Positions 30,700-40,469 of a stretch of DNA of 64,000 nucleotides are shown piece by piece. Under the pieces are notes generated by a model, which saw nothing but the letters and a program-made list of their open reading frames with translations, was not told the origin of the DNA and did not search any database. Source of the DNA: Euborellia annulipes (Eukaryota > Arthropoda > Insecta > Dermaptera > Anisolabididae); the NCBI GenBank assembly GCA_023213315.1, contig JAKCPI010002066.1, forward strand, positions 1 to 64,000, in the 5' to 3' direction. Position numbers and translations under genes: made by a program. Every line of letters starts with the position of its first letter. Position 1 is the first letter of the stretch.

Positions 30700-31075
30700 T
30701 TTACATTCTCTTGCCTATGTGTGTTCAATTTTAAGCATGAAGGAATTGAGCTAGGAGGGTGGAATTTTATATATTTAAGTTAGACACCCCCTGAGGCGTG
30801 GAAATAAGCTTTTAATCAAAATCAGCCAAAAAGTACTAGTACTTTACTGATGTACTTTTTCAGTTTTTTTTTTTTTTTTTCGATTTTCTCAAAATTCGCT
30901 CTAACGATTTTTTTTTTTTAAATTAATAAATCAAATATTTTTTAGATGCTCTTTAAAATGTATATTCTCATTTTGCCGTTGAAATCTTCTGAAGACCACT
31001 TTACTCTTGTTCTTCATAGGAAAGATAGGTGAAATGGTTGCCATGGTAACAGAATTTAAATTTTTTACTTTTTAG
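30700..31075 (-). mobile_element. Family C, internal part
   Basis: Minus-strand segment from catggcaaccatttcacc to the region beside the CA tract (gttcaattttaagcatg reversed). Both termini are missing. T-runs at 30865-30880 and 30908-30918 are lengthened relative to other copies. The flank at 30627-30685 (gttaaactttttgagtcgag, ggccccccc) looks like part of a hAT end. Confidence 0.7.
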
Positions 31076-31079
31076 ATAA

Positions 31080-32085
31080 AATTCATATAAATCAATTATT
31101 TAGATGCCCTTTTAAAAAGTACATCAGTAATATTTTGTGAAAATTGTTACGCTTGTGTTCAAATAAATATAACACCCATGTGATGATGAAGAATTGAAAG
31201 ATTTTACATCTCACTAAATATATAACTATCATTTATTTGGCAATATTCTCTGACTGCTTAATTAATTTTTTTTTCTCTTTCAATTTTTATAATTCTTCCA
31301 AATGTCAAAAAAAAAAAAAAATTTAACTTAAAAGCTGTTAAATTATTATTTTTAAAAAGAGAAAGAATTTTTCTTAGAAAAGAGGGGAAGGGGGAGAGGC
31401 GCCTGGCGCGTTTTCTCGTCAGCGACAATCAGAGCGGAGGGGCGGGGCAGCCTGCCGCCCACGACATTATAATCTTTATGATAATTGAATGTAAATGTGA
31501 GCAATGGCTTTAACGAAAATCACTTTTGGCTTTGGAAAATGAGCTAAAATTAATATCACATCATGAATTCTATAAAATTAATATTTACAATATAATTAAT
31601 TGAAATGAATAATAATATTCTAATATTTAAATCAAGTTTCATAAGGATGATTATAGAAAATCAAGAGCATGCAGTTTTTAATTAACACTTAGATTAATTA
31701 TTCATTAACTTTTCCCAAGTTAAGTTAAAAAAGTATGTATGTAGTATCTATTCTTTATAACTCTTACTCGTAAAAATTTTTATTATTTAGTAAAAAAAAA
31801 AAAATGCAATAAAGCAAAAATGCAAGAATAAATTCTTGTCAGTCAATTTTCGCCAAAAAGTAATTAAACCTTCTTTACTTAATTAGTAGCTTAATTAAAT
31901 ATAAATTTTTATGCTGATAAGTATACATGTTCTTTTTGAATTATGGTTCATAATTTATATCTCATATACATATAGAAGATAATATTCTGTCTTCAAAATA
32001 AATTAGGTCAAGGATTAATCAATGTTTTAAGAATTATGCATTCTGCATTTTTCACAAAAAAAAGTCATTTCAATTCAGGAAAAAT
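31080..32085. other. AT-rich stretch, nothing firm
   Basis: A GC patch at 31380-31465 (ggcgcctggcgcg, gcggaggggcggggcagcct) shares a short reversed match with the tandem duplication at 11.5 kb. Nothing else identified. Confidence 0.4.
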
Positions 32086-32196
32086 TAATAAAAAAATCTG
32101 ATGTGATTGGTCGCACACTTACCTTCGGTAATCGAAAGTTGTGCTTGCCACACCAGATTTTTTTGTGTTGAGATATATTTAGTTTCCACCGATATA

Positions 32197-32484
32197 CATG
32201 TATTGGAATATTTTTTTTTTTTTTTTTAAACATTCATACTTTTTTCTCATTCACACACACATTCAAACAGTCTTTTCGGCAACTTAGGCCATTTAAGACT
32301 TTGACGATAACCGTTATTTATGAATTTATATATATTGAGGTCCAGGCATTCTTATTTAAGCCATTCGGTATCCAAATGCCTTAAATAAAATCATCGGACT
32401 GCCTGGGGTCCGAACCCGCGACGTTTGGTATACGAGGTTAGCACACTAACCTCTACACCAAGCCCCGAGGGCATGTATTGGAAT
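32197..32484 (-). mobile_element. tRNA-SINE family A with 13-bp TSD (nested)
   Basis: SINE 32210-32471 on the minus strand between exact duplications catgtattggaat (32197-32209 and 32472-32484). The head is intact (gcttggtgtagaggttagtg, then gcgggttcggacccc). The body contains both complementary blocks ggataccgaatggctt-type. Confidence 0.9.
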
Positions 32485-32779
32485 TCAAGTTTTTTTTTTT
32501 TTTTTTTTTTTTTTTAAACATTCACACTTTTTTCTCATTCACACTCACACTCACACACACATTCACACAGTCTTTTCGGCAACTTAGGCCATATAAGACT
32601 TTGACGATAACCGTTGTAATTAATATATCAATTTGGGGTTCAGGCATTTCTATTTAAGCCATCTGGTATCCAAATGGCTTAAATAAAATCATCGGACTGC
32701 CTGGGTCCGAACCCTCGACGTTTGGTATAGGAGGTAGGCACGCTACCTACTACGCCAGACCCGGGGGCGGAATTCAAGT
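32480..32779 (-). mobile_element. Second tRNA-SINE family A, adjacent and nested
   Basis: SINE 32491-32768 on the minus strand between exact duplications ggaattcaagt (32480-32490 and 32769-32779). Its target overlaps the right TSD of the first SINE, so it arrived at nearly the same family-C position in the same orientation. It carries a 25-base T-run (poly-A tail) and an extended CA/CT-rich tail. Confidence 0.9.
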
Positions 32780-33279
32780 TGTAAAATTTATAAGTGTGGG
32801 AAAATATTTATATTTTGTTACCATGGCAACCATTTCTCCTATCTTTCCTATGAAGTACAAGAGTAAAGTGTGCTTCAAACAATTTTAAAATAATTGATTT
32901 TTGAATTTTAATAAAAATCATTAGAGCTAATTTTGAGAAAATCGAAAAAAAAAAAACTGAAAAAGTACATCAGTAAAGTATTCGTACTCTTTGGCCGATT
33001 TTGTTCAAAAGCTTCGGGTTACATCCCAGAGGGGTACCTAACTTAAATATAAAATTTCAACTTCCTAGCTTTTTTAATTCTTGAGATAGTTTGTTACACA
33101 CACACACACACACACACACAGACAGACCATGTCGCGAAAACCACTTTTTTGGATTCAGGGGAGCTCAAAACGTGTATATCCATCAAAATCTGGATATCGA
33201 ATTTTTGACATGAAACCATTACTTCCCTTCTCTATATATTAACATATATAGAGGTAAGAGAAAGTAAAAAGTTTATATC

Positions 33280-33855
33280 TTTAACATAATAATCAATGAG
33301 ATTCAATGTAAAATGTCATTATTTATAGATATGTAATATCCTAAGTTTGAATAATAGGTTTTCTCAAAAGCCTGCTCATGAGTAGTGACGTCATAGGCGA
33401 GAGAGAAGCATGACAAGAGAAGAGAGAAATGGTTTTGGAAAGAACAGCAGGATATGTTCAAGAGGCGAATGGCTGCACCCTGGAAATTCACTCACACACA
33501 GGAAGCTTTCTTTCTCTTAATATATCTCTATATAAGCTTATATATGTATAAATAAATTTATAATGTGTAACTGTGTGTGAGTACGCATGTGTTTTTGTTT
33601 TCACTTTAATCCATCTCTTTTACAGTCACGTCTGCCTTAAATGAACCGAGGCTCGAATGGAAAATATTTGGTTGGATACATGCATAAATGAGAGAAAGAA
33701 GTATAAAATTTATGCGAGTCCATTTAAACAACAAATTTGTGAAATGATAGGAACAAAATAGGAAAAAACTTTTTTGATTTAATTTAGTTATTAATATTTA
33801 CTACTAATACAGAATTTCAATGCAGTCTGTTCGAATTGTGTTGAGATTAAATGGA
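33280..33855. other. AT-rich stretch with CRE-like octamer
   Basis: Contains a perfect TGACGTCA at about 33387 within gtgacgtcataggcgagaga. No neighbouring exon supports a promoter call. The 62-codon minus frame at 33303-33491 is not recognised. Confidence 0.35.
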
Positions 33856-33859
33856 CCCT

Positions 33860-34467
33860 GTTACGCATTAGTGTGTCAAGCGCCAGCTTCCGAGTTTTGA
33901 GAAAATTAACATTAAAGTTTTTTGTTTTCATTGGCTTATATATAATCTTTTTTGTCAATTGTGTAAGTAACATTAAATATAAATTTTTTTAAGGACATAT
34001 TTCATAAAAAATACTATTAATTATAGCATTTGAAACAATATTCCGTGTAGAGCCCTGCACGGGCCGATTTTTTTTGGCCCGGACCGGCCCGTGTTCGTAA
34101 TTTTTTTTGACTTCCCGCCCGTACCCGGCCCGTAATTTTTTACCATTCTTCAGGCCCGCCCGAGCCCGCCAGGAATTTTTTCAAACCCGCCCATACTCGC
34201 CCGAGATTTAGTGAGTGAATGAACGAATGTCTAACAATTTTTAAATAAAATTTCATTTGCATGCCCGTCCGCCCGAACCCGTTTATTTAGACTTGCTACC
34301 CGCCCGTACCCGCCCGTAAGTTTTTCATGGCCTCCAAAGCCCGCCCGGCCCGGCCCGCAGGCCGGGCGGGTAACGGGCCTACGGGCCAACCCGTACCCGT
34401 GCAGGGCTCTAATTCCGTGCTTAACTCATTTTTTAATTTTTTGGCGCTTGACACACTAATGCATAAC
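33860..34467. mobile_element. TIR element U holding a hAT MITE
   Basis: Left end ttacgcattagtgtgtcaag (continuing cgcca) pairs with the right end cttgacacactaatgcataa (preceded by tggcg), a ~25-bp terminal inverted repeat. The internal sequence is interrupted by hAT MITE H2. Target duplication is unclear, so the superfamily is not assigned. Confidence 0.65.
34048..34411. mobile_element. hAT MITE H2 with 8-bp TSD
   Basis: A 364-bp element with the same TAGAGCCCTGCACGGG termini as the 9969 copy, flanked by an exact duplication ATTCCGTG (34040-34047 and 34412-34419). The interior is the same GC-rich cccgcccg-type sequence and is slightly longer than H1. Confidence 0.92.
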
Positions 34468-34469
34468 AA

Positions 34470-34910
34470 TAATAATAATTATTGTGCGTTTAAATAACTT
34501 CTTATATTTATTATTAATTACTAAATATTTAAAATAAAAAAGGTGGATTTAGCCACTTTGGCTTTTGAACGGTTTATTTCTTTCTTATATAATAACTACG
34601 AGATTTATAACAAAATTGGAATAAATTCGATTAAAAATCATTCTCGCTTGATTTAATTTACAAAGGATTATTATTTTTTTTTTTTTTAATCCGTCAATCA
34701 CTTGTGCATTAATGTTGATTTTAATTTTTTTATTCTTTCTCTCAGATTCATATAAAGCTTTTGTAAAGCTAGGATTAAATTTTTTCGTATTGAAATCAGG
34801 AATGAGAGAAATTATTTTAAAAAATCCGTGAGCATATTTAAAATTGAAGTGAAATAAAAAAACAATATTTTTTTACATTTATCATGTTAAAAATAACTCT
34901 GTCGGAATTG
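34470..34910. other. AT-rich stretch, nothing identified
   Basis: No repeat boundary, tRNA box or gene signal is seen. Confidence 0.4.
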
Positions 34911-34911
34911 A

Positions 34912-35235
34912 AAATACTAAACAAAAAGCACAGCATACAACTTTCTCTACCCTTCGGCAATAGAGTGTTGTTGTCACACCAGATTTTTTGTGTGGAGTTA
35001 TATTTAGATGCCCTTAGCACCTAAATTGACCAAGCGATTCTTAGATAGCGCTGAGCTACGAATGCTTCCACATCATTAAAGTGTACTTCAAACAATTTTC
35101 ACGAAAAATTTCACTGGTACACTTTTTAAAGAGCATCTAAAAAATAGTTTATGAATTTTAACCAAAATCGTTGGAGCGAATTTTGAGAAAATCGAAAAAA
35201 GCTGAAAAAGTACATTAGTAAGTACACTAGTACTT
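34912..35235 (+). mobile_element. Family C, degraded copy
   Basis: Hairpin remnant (agcacagcatacaactttct ... gtcacaccagatttttt), a foreign ~60-bp patch (gcacctaaattgaccaagcg), then the body phrases agcatctaaaaaatag, accaaaatcgttgga and ctgaaaaagtacattag. It ends where a hAT begins at 35248. Confidence 0.65.
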
Positions 35236-35239
35236 TTCA

Positions 35240-35824
35240 GATACAAACAGTAGCGTAACTAGGTGGGGGCGAGGGGGGGGCACCCCCCCCGCCCCAGGCG
35301 CATCGAGCCCTTGGCGCCCCTCGAAACCGGCATAGGCCCTACGGCCTCTAAGATATAGCCCAGCGAATGTGATTTTATCATATTCTTTCCATAGATTGTC
35401 TAAAAAAATTGATTGTTTTCTTTTAAAATTATATTACAACTTGAATTCCACTATTTTAAATGAATTTAATTCCAAAATTAATAAATAATGTATATAGAGG
35501 CTTTATAATTACAATTTTTTACTTTCTCTTACCTCTATATATATGTTAATATCAGTAGCGTATCCAGGTGGGGGCGAAGGGGGTCCTCCCCCCCCCCTCG
35601 CTCAGGAGCATTAAGCTGCTTTTTCCCAAAATTTACTGCTTTTTTTTTTTTTGAAATTTCATAATAAATTCGTTTTATATGATAAATCCGGGAAAAATTA
35701 CAAAAAAAAAGCCCGAACGAGATTCGAATACTAAAAAAAAAAAAAAAAGTCGAACGAAAAACTGCGCCCCTATTGAGCTTCGCCCCCTCCGCCCTCAAAG
35801 GCTAGTTACGCCGCTGGATACAAA
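35240..35824. mobile_element. hAT structure with 8-bp TSD and doubled left end
   Basis: An exact duplication GATACAAA (35240-35247 and 35817-35824) brackets 35248-35816. The left terminus is cagtagcgtaactaggtggg and the right is the complement of CAGCGGCGTAACTAGCC. Inside, a second left-type terminus cagtagcgtatccaggtggg occurs at 35554, right after a fragment of the family-C 3' end (tactttctcttacc at 35521). This is either a hAT that captured another copy's end or two overlapping insertions. No transposase frame. Confidence 0.75.
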
Positions 35825-35879
35825 CACATAGCGATCTACTCAAAGATAGGTTCTGATTCCAGGTCAAAATGTATTTATT

Positions 35880-35965
35880 GAATTGTCTGAATTTGTACAT
35901 GAAGAATTATACAGAAATGAATGGTCGAAATGTTGAATCTTTTCCAAATAAACCACAGTTTACTC
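35880..35965 (+). mobile_element. Degraded copy of the hammerhead-like element
   Basis: gaatttgtacatgaagaatt, aatggtcgaaatgttg and ccaaataaaccacagttt follow the order of 12875-12945 with many substitutions. The ribozyme-like core is destroyed. Confidence 0.5.
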
Positions 35966-36115
35966 GAAAACAAATATTTTTATTTTTTTTACTGTACTGG
36001 ACGCATGATTGAGTAAAGTTCTATTCAAAATACCCTTGTTATTTTATATTACACTATTACAGCTCACACTAATTAATTCTGAATTAATCTCGCAACTTTT
36101 CAAAGTTTTGACTAT

Positions 36116-36306
36116 AGCCATAGGCGTAGCCAGGGGGGTTCAAACCCCCCCTCCATGGGACCCAAACCATGACTATATCTATTATTTAAGCTTATATTTA
36201 AGCTATATACATACAACATTTCAAGTAAGAGAAAGTAAAATTTTTCAAATGTTTGAAAAAATTTTCTTGAACCCCCCCCCATCAAAAATTTCTGGCTACG
36301 CCATCC
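36116..36306. mobile_element. hAT-like MITE P, TSD not preserved
   Basis: Left end ataggcgtagccaggggggt and right end tctggctacgccatcc form an inverted repeat around GTAGCCAG, with C/G runs inside both ends. A family-C 3' fragment (gtaagagaaagtaaaat at about 36227) lies inside. The flanks do not match as an 8-bp duplication. Confidence 0.55.
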
Positions 36307-36309
36307 TTT

Positions 36310-37190
36310 ATATATCTAAATTTAATAATTAAAAGTTTTCATCTTTGAAATATTTTATTAAAAAATTTTATATAAGAAGATTTATGGCATAGGATAATAA
36401 AATAAAACTGTCCCTTTTTCAGTTAAAGAAAAACTTTAAAAGGCTTTATTCACAAAAGTTAAATGAAAAACAAACAACGCTTAATAAGAGGTATTTAGAA
36501 ATCCTCTAAGCTGGCTTGCCAATTATCTTTGTCTCTTTGAAGATTTACAAAGCTGTTTGAACAGCAAAAAGTTGATCTTAATGTCAATTTTTTTATTTTG
36601 AAATTGTAAAATTTTTCATAAACTATTTCATTTGATATATGGACAAAAGAAATATAAAAAAAGAGAAATTAATTCCTTGTTCAAACTTTCGTGGTAAATT
36701 AATTCGCCCTGGGGTTTTTGGTTGCGGTGCATGATGTTGACATGTCACGTTTACCCCGAGGCTCGTGGCAGCCATATCAAGATGTAACAGCGCTTACTCC
36801 AACCAGATACCATCCTTTTATATATATATATATATATATATACACTTTCGTTCGTCTTTTTTATCCCGATCTTTTTTTTTTCTCTTTCTTTCTTCTTTTT
36901 CTGCTTGGGTTTGCTTCGCCACTCATGACATTCAATTAGTCTCCGAGATTCTTCGTTGGCTCTCACGAATTTTAACCTAAACCCTCTTCCTTCCTGCTGC
37001 CACCTCTTCCCTTTCTCTTTCTTTGCTTAATAGAATTTTAAAAATTCTTTAAAGGATATAGCTTATATCTTAACGAACGATGCTTTGTTTTAATTTATTT
37101 TTCGTTGGGGATAAAAAAAAATAGTTACTAAACATTTTTGAATAATAATAATTAAAATAAAAAAAAATATGGGGAATGACTTCCCCGAGA
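36310..37190. other. AT-rich stretch with a (TA)n tract
   Basis: (TA)n at 36820-36842. The adjacent 36715-36815 block (gatgttgacatgtcacgttt, gaggctcgtggcagccat) is less AT-rich, but overlapping frames in three phases show no domain. No terminus was identified. Confidence 0.4.
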
Positions 37191-37194
37191 CTTT

Positions 37195-37500
37195 CTCGTA
37201 AATTATTACGTTTGAGTGTGTGTGTGTGTGTGAACACGATTGCTTAAAAACCAAAGCAGCTAGATGGATGAAATTTGGTATATGCTCCTTACACTAAAAT
37301 TGTAGATTTCTATCAACTTTTGGAGTAAATACGTCACTTGGAAGTAGTATTTTATCTAGTAAGTTTTTTCAGAAATTTCGAAATTTTCAATTTTTTTTTT
37401 ATCATATTGTGATAAATTAAATATTTTAAAAAGTTTTTATTCTTTGACATTTTTTCAAAAACTGAATAGATTTTTAGTTATCGAATAATTTTTTTAATTG
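37195..37500 (-). repeat. Dispersed repeat family F, minus-strand copy
   Basis: From a (GT)n run at 37216 through gatggatgaaatttggtata, ctatcaacttttggagtaaa and tacgtcacttggaagtag to aaaaactgaatagatttt. This is the reverse complement of 9170-9335 and extends beyond it, so the family is longer than the 9.1-kb copy. Confidence 0.65.
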
Positions 37501-37594
37501 TTTGATATTTTTTTTTTAAATTTTTTGAGTATAAAAAAAAATAACTTTTTTAAATTTAATAGCTTCTTAGAAAAGGCAGAAAAAAATTGAGAAA

Positions 37595-37740
37595 ATTCGG
37601 GTTAAGCAAGGCTAAGAACTGCTCAACCGTGGATAGGTGACCCGCTGAGTGTTGAGTCTCTCACCTGCTGGAAGCCATTTTATTTTATTTCCCAAAAGTC
37701 AAATGATCTTAGAGGCCGAAATATAAATTGAAAATACAAT
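37595..37740 (+). mobile_element. 5S-rRNA-derived SINE, family E relative
   Basis: The head resembles the 5S rRNA internal promoter: gggttaagcaaggctaagaa (box-A region), then ccgtggataggtgacccgct (box-C region, compare tggatgggtgaccgc). gtgttgagtctctcacctgc and ggaagccattttattttatt follow, then a SINE-type tail tcttagaggccgaaatat. 5S-derived SINEs (SINE3 type) are known from fishes, arthropods and other animals. No clear TSD. Confidence 0.6.
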
Positions 37741-37854
37741 TAACTTTAACACCCGTCTCAGGAAGAAAAATAAATAAATCCCACCTCAATAATCAATCAC
37801 AAGTTAAGAATATATTTATTTCCTTTATTAAAATAATTTTTTCATATTCATTCT

Positions 37855-38115
37855 TTTAAATTATTTAATTTGTTTTTTTCTTCTAATTTGATGAATATAA
37901 AAAAAAAAAAAAAAATAGTTTTATTACTTTTTTTATTTCTGTCTTTATAGTTTCGGGGAAAAGATGACGTCACGCGTATTGTTTGGAATCCGGTTCGTGT
38001 GCACCAAGGACGGAGAGTCAGCATCTTTAAGCGACTCTCTCCATCTCACTCGCACTCATTACCTCCGCTCTCTTTCTACTCAAATGCCAAATTCGCGAGC
38101 CCTTTTTATAGACCA
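37855..38115. repeat. Segment similar to 17470-17735
   Basis: Both have ctaatttgatgaatataaaa, an A- or T-run, then a 120-bp block ending in ctctctccatctcactcgca-like sequence (here) or cttgcactcataatcttctc (at 17680). Identity is low. This copy carries a perfect TGACGTCA at about 37973. Nature unknown. Confidence 0.35.
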
Positions 38116-38119
38116 CAAT

Positions 38120-38620
38120 ATTTGAATTTTTGCTTTTTAGAGGAGGGGGGGAGCCTTTTAGGCCCCCTCCCCCTTTAGGTTGTCCCCCGTGATATTTATA
38201 CTAATTTTATGAAATTTGTTTGATTAAATAAAAGATTAATTTTATTTTAACAAAAGGGTTTATAGAATGGGCGCTAGAGGCAGCACTTGCCGGCAGTGAC
38301 TTGTAATTACACACCATTTGCTTGCAAGGCTGTCTGTCTTTATTCGATAACAAGTTTCAATATTCGTCCCTATTTTTATTACATCTTGTAAAGAGTATAC
38401 AAATACTAAAGGACAATTTTTTTTAATTTAAATTTATGAATTTAAATTTATAAATATCATTTTTATAATAAGATGGCTTAAATTTCAGAAAGATATATAG
38501 AGGTAGAGAAATAACAAGAGTTTCGACTATTATATTATCGAAAAATTATTATTTAAAAAAATGATGAACAGCGATGACTTCCTACGGGCAAAAATCTTGT
38601 AAAATTTTATTAGTTTATAA
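38120..38620. other. AT-rich stretch, nothing identified
   Basis: Includes a G/C-rich patch at 38140-38185 (ggaggggggggagc ... ggccccctccccct) that may be an eroded hAT interior. No termini. Confidence 0.35.
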
Positions 38621-38621
38621 G

Positions 38622-38811
38622 TAAGATTGTGCTCATGATCCATAGCTCAGAGAAAAGTTCTCGTGCCTAGGGTCCCGGGTTCGCTTCCCGTCCAAAGCAA
38701 GGTACATTTATTTCATTTGAATTGGCTACCAATAAATACGGATGGGGTCTAAATGGCCTTAGATGCCGAAAAAGACTTTTTACCAATAATAAAAATAAAT
38801 AAATAAGATTG
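38622..38811 (+). mobile_element. tRNA-SINE family B with 8-bp TSD
   Basis: SINE 38630-38803 between taagattg duplications (38622-38629 and 38804-38811). Head: gatccatagctcagagaaaa (box A) and tcccgggttcgcttcccgtc (box B). Body: atttcatttgaattggctac, then ggggtctaaatggccttaga tgccgaaaaag and an A-rich (AAAT)n tail. This is the best family-B copy in the window. Confidence 0.85.
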
Positions 38812-38814
38812 GAA

Positions 38815-39885
38815 TTCGGCTAGAGGGAGGGAGCTATTTTATCTACTTTGAATATTTTTTTTTAAGTTTGAGGTATTTTAATATTGTTAATAATCTCATT
38901 GGTAGTAATAGTTTTAAAAATAAATTTGTGTTTACTACTGGGATTTAAAAAAAAAAAAATTAATTTCCTTTTAGCTAGAAAGCATTAATGGATAAAATAA
39001 AATATCAGGGGATTTTTCTCTTGTTTTGATCTATAAAATTTTATTTCAAAATTCCATTGGGATTACCAATTCCATAGTAGAATAATCAGATGGGTAAACA
39101 CATGGAAAATGGTAGAGATGCATATTGCCAGTATTATTTTTTTATATTATAGTATTTTAATATATTTTTCTATTTAATTCATGAAAATAGTAATTTGACT
39201 TCTAAAGCAAATCTAAAATATTTATCAATATATTCTTTGTTTGCATATCAAAAAAATGCAGGATTAGCCTTTAACGGGTCCGGTGACTGTATATAATACG
39301 TCGCCTCCTTCTACTTCTTAAAACTAAATTAATTAAATATTTAAATGACATTATTTTCAATATAAAAATAAAAGAGTGAGGAGGCGAGTTTTTTTTTTTT
39401 TTATCCTCGACCTTTTTAAACTTTAAAGAAAACGTCCGTCTGTCTTTTTTTGATAAGCAAAACTTGAGCTATAATCTTTGAGTTGTGTTTAAGAAAAAGT
39501 GGAGAAGAAAAATGGGGAATCCGATTACAAAAGAAAAACTTAGAAGGCTTTTATCACAGCTCATTTATGAATGGAAAATCTATTTAATCCGTGACAATGG
39601 ATGCTAGTAGCTAGAAAGCAGCAACATAATGAATTTAATAAAAAATTAAAAGAAAATTATATCTTAAAGATTATTAAAAAAAAAGATTCTTTATTTTTTC
39701 GAAATTAATTAATATAGGCCTATAGCCTACTATTTAAAATATATGTGAATTAAGGTGTCTGGAGACATTGAATCAAAAATACTGTACTTAGAGAGAAGTA
39801 ACAATTTTCAATATTATAAAAAAATATTACTTTTCTCTTCTTTAGTGTTATCAATTATGTACAAATAAAGTTGTTGTCATCTTAT
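38815..39885. other. AT-rich stretch, nothing identified
   Basis: No repeat termini, RNA-gene boxes or plausible exons were found. Confidence 0.4.
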
Positions 39886-40468
39886 TTCCCACTCAAGGCC
39901 GGATCTAAAGGGAGAGGAGAGGAGGGGCAGTGTAGGCATGTGCACCGGACGGCACATATCAGGGGGGCGGCAAAATAGGAAAAGTGGTTCACAAAAACAA
40001 AATGAAATTAGCAGATGCGGATTTAGGCATTTGCCGTTTCTAGGCAGTGGACTCTTCTGTCGCCCCCTCCCCTTCATCCACCCCAACACTGAGAAATACC
40101 CTAACACGTTGGTGGACTTCTGATTACCTATACCTTTTCAACATCAAATGCTTTTCTATTTGAAAAAAAAAATTATAGGTATTTAAATAAGCAGGGATAC
40201 ACACGCCCGCACCAGGGACACACAGAAGATCGAAAGTGGCCAGAAGTAAAATGTGTGTTCCTGGTTCGGGCGTGTGTATCCCTGTGTGTCCCTAAAGGTT
40301 CACTATGCAGACCTGCTGTGGGCGTGTGTATCCCTCGATCATTTTTACTCGAATTATAATGACAGAGAGGGGGAAGGGAGGGGCACCATATTTTAATATT
40401 AGTTAGGGGGCAGCAAATTAAATTTTGCCCCTCCTAACAAAGCTCCTTGTTCCGCCCCTGCTCCCACT
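39886..40468. mobile_element. hAT family J, near-complete
   Basis: Element 39894-40460, 567 bp. The left terminus is CAAGGCCGGATCTAAAGG and the right, read inward, CAGGGGCGGAACAAGGAG. Flanks ttcccact and ctcccact match at 7 of 8 bases. The interior holds a small block of repeated GGGATACACACGCCC motifs (40193-40345). No transposase. The right end matches 10521-10576. Confidence 0.65.
40193..40345. repeat. Inverted and direct copies of a 15-bp motif
   Basis: GGGATACACACGCCC occurs once forward (about 40195) and twice reversed (about 40266 and 40319), together with the paired phrases cagggacacacag and ctgtgtgtccct. The block can fold in two alternative hairpins. Its edges are not explained by the host hAT, so it may be a small foldback insertion. 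Confidence 0.6.
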
Positions 40469-40469
40469 T

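Larger units (their letters stand above)
32091..33270 (+). mobile_element. Family C interrupted by two SINEs
   Basis: Shortened 5' hairpin (aatctgatgtgattggtcgc ... gccacaccagatt), body start up to catgtattggaat, then two SINE insertions (32210-32471 and 32491-32768). The body resumes at aattcaagttgtaaaattta and continues through the CA tract to the palindromic 3' end ggtaagagaaagtaaaaa. Removing both SINEs and duplicate TSDs restores the normal family-C order. Confidence 0.85.

Noticed and set aside
36820..36842. (TA)n tract as a replication origin or matrix attachment site
   Set aside because: Simple repeat with no other supporting feature.
37595..37740. True 5S rRNA gene
   Set aside because: Only the internal promoter region resembles 5S; the sequence then turns into a SINE-like body and tail.
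37973..37981. CRE octamer TGACGTCA as a regulatory site (also near 33387)
   Set aside because: A single octamer with no promoter or exon nearby; one lies in a diverged dispersed segment.
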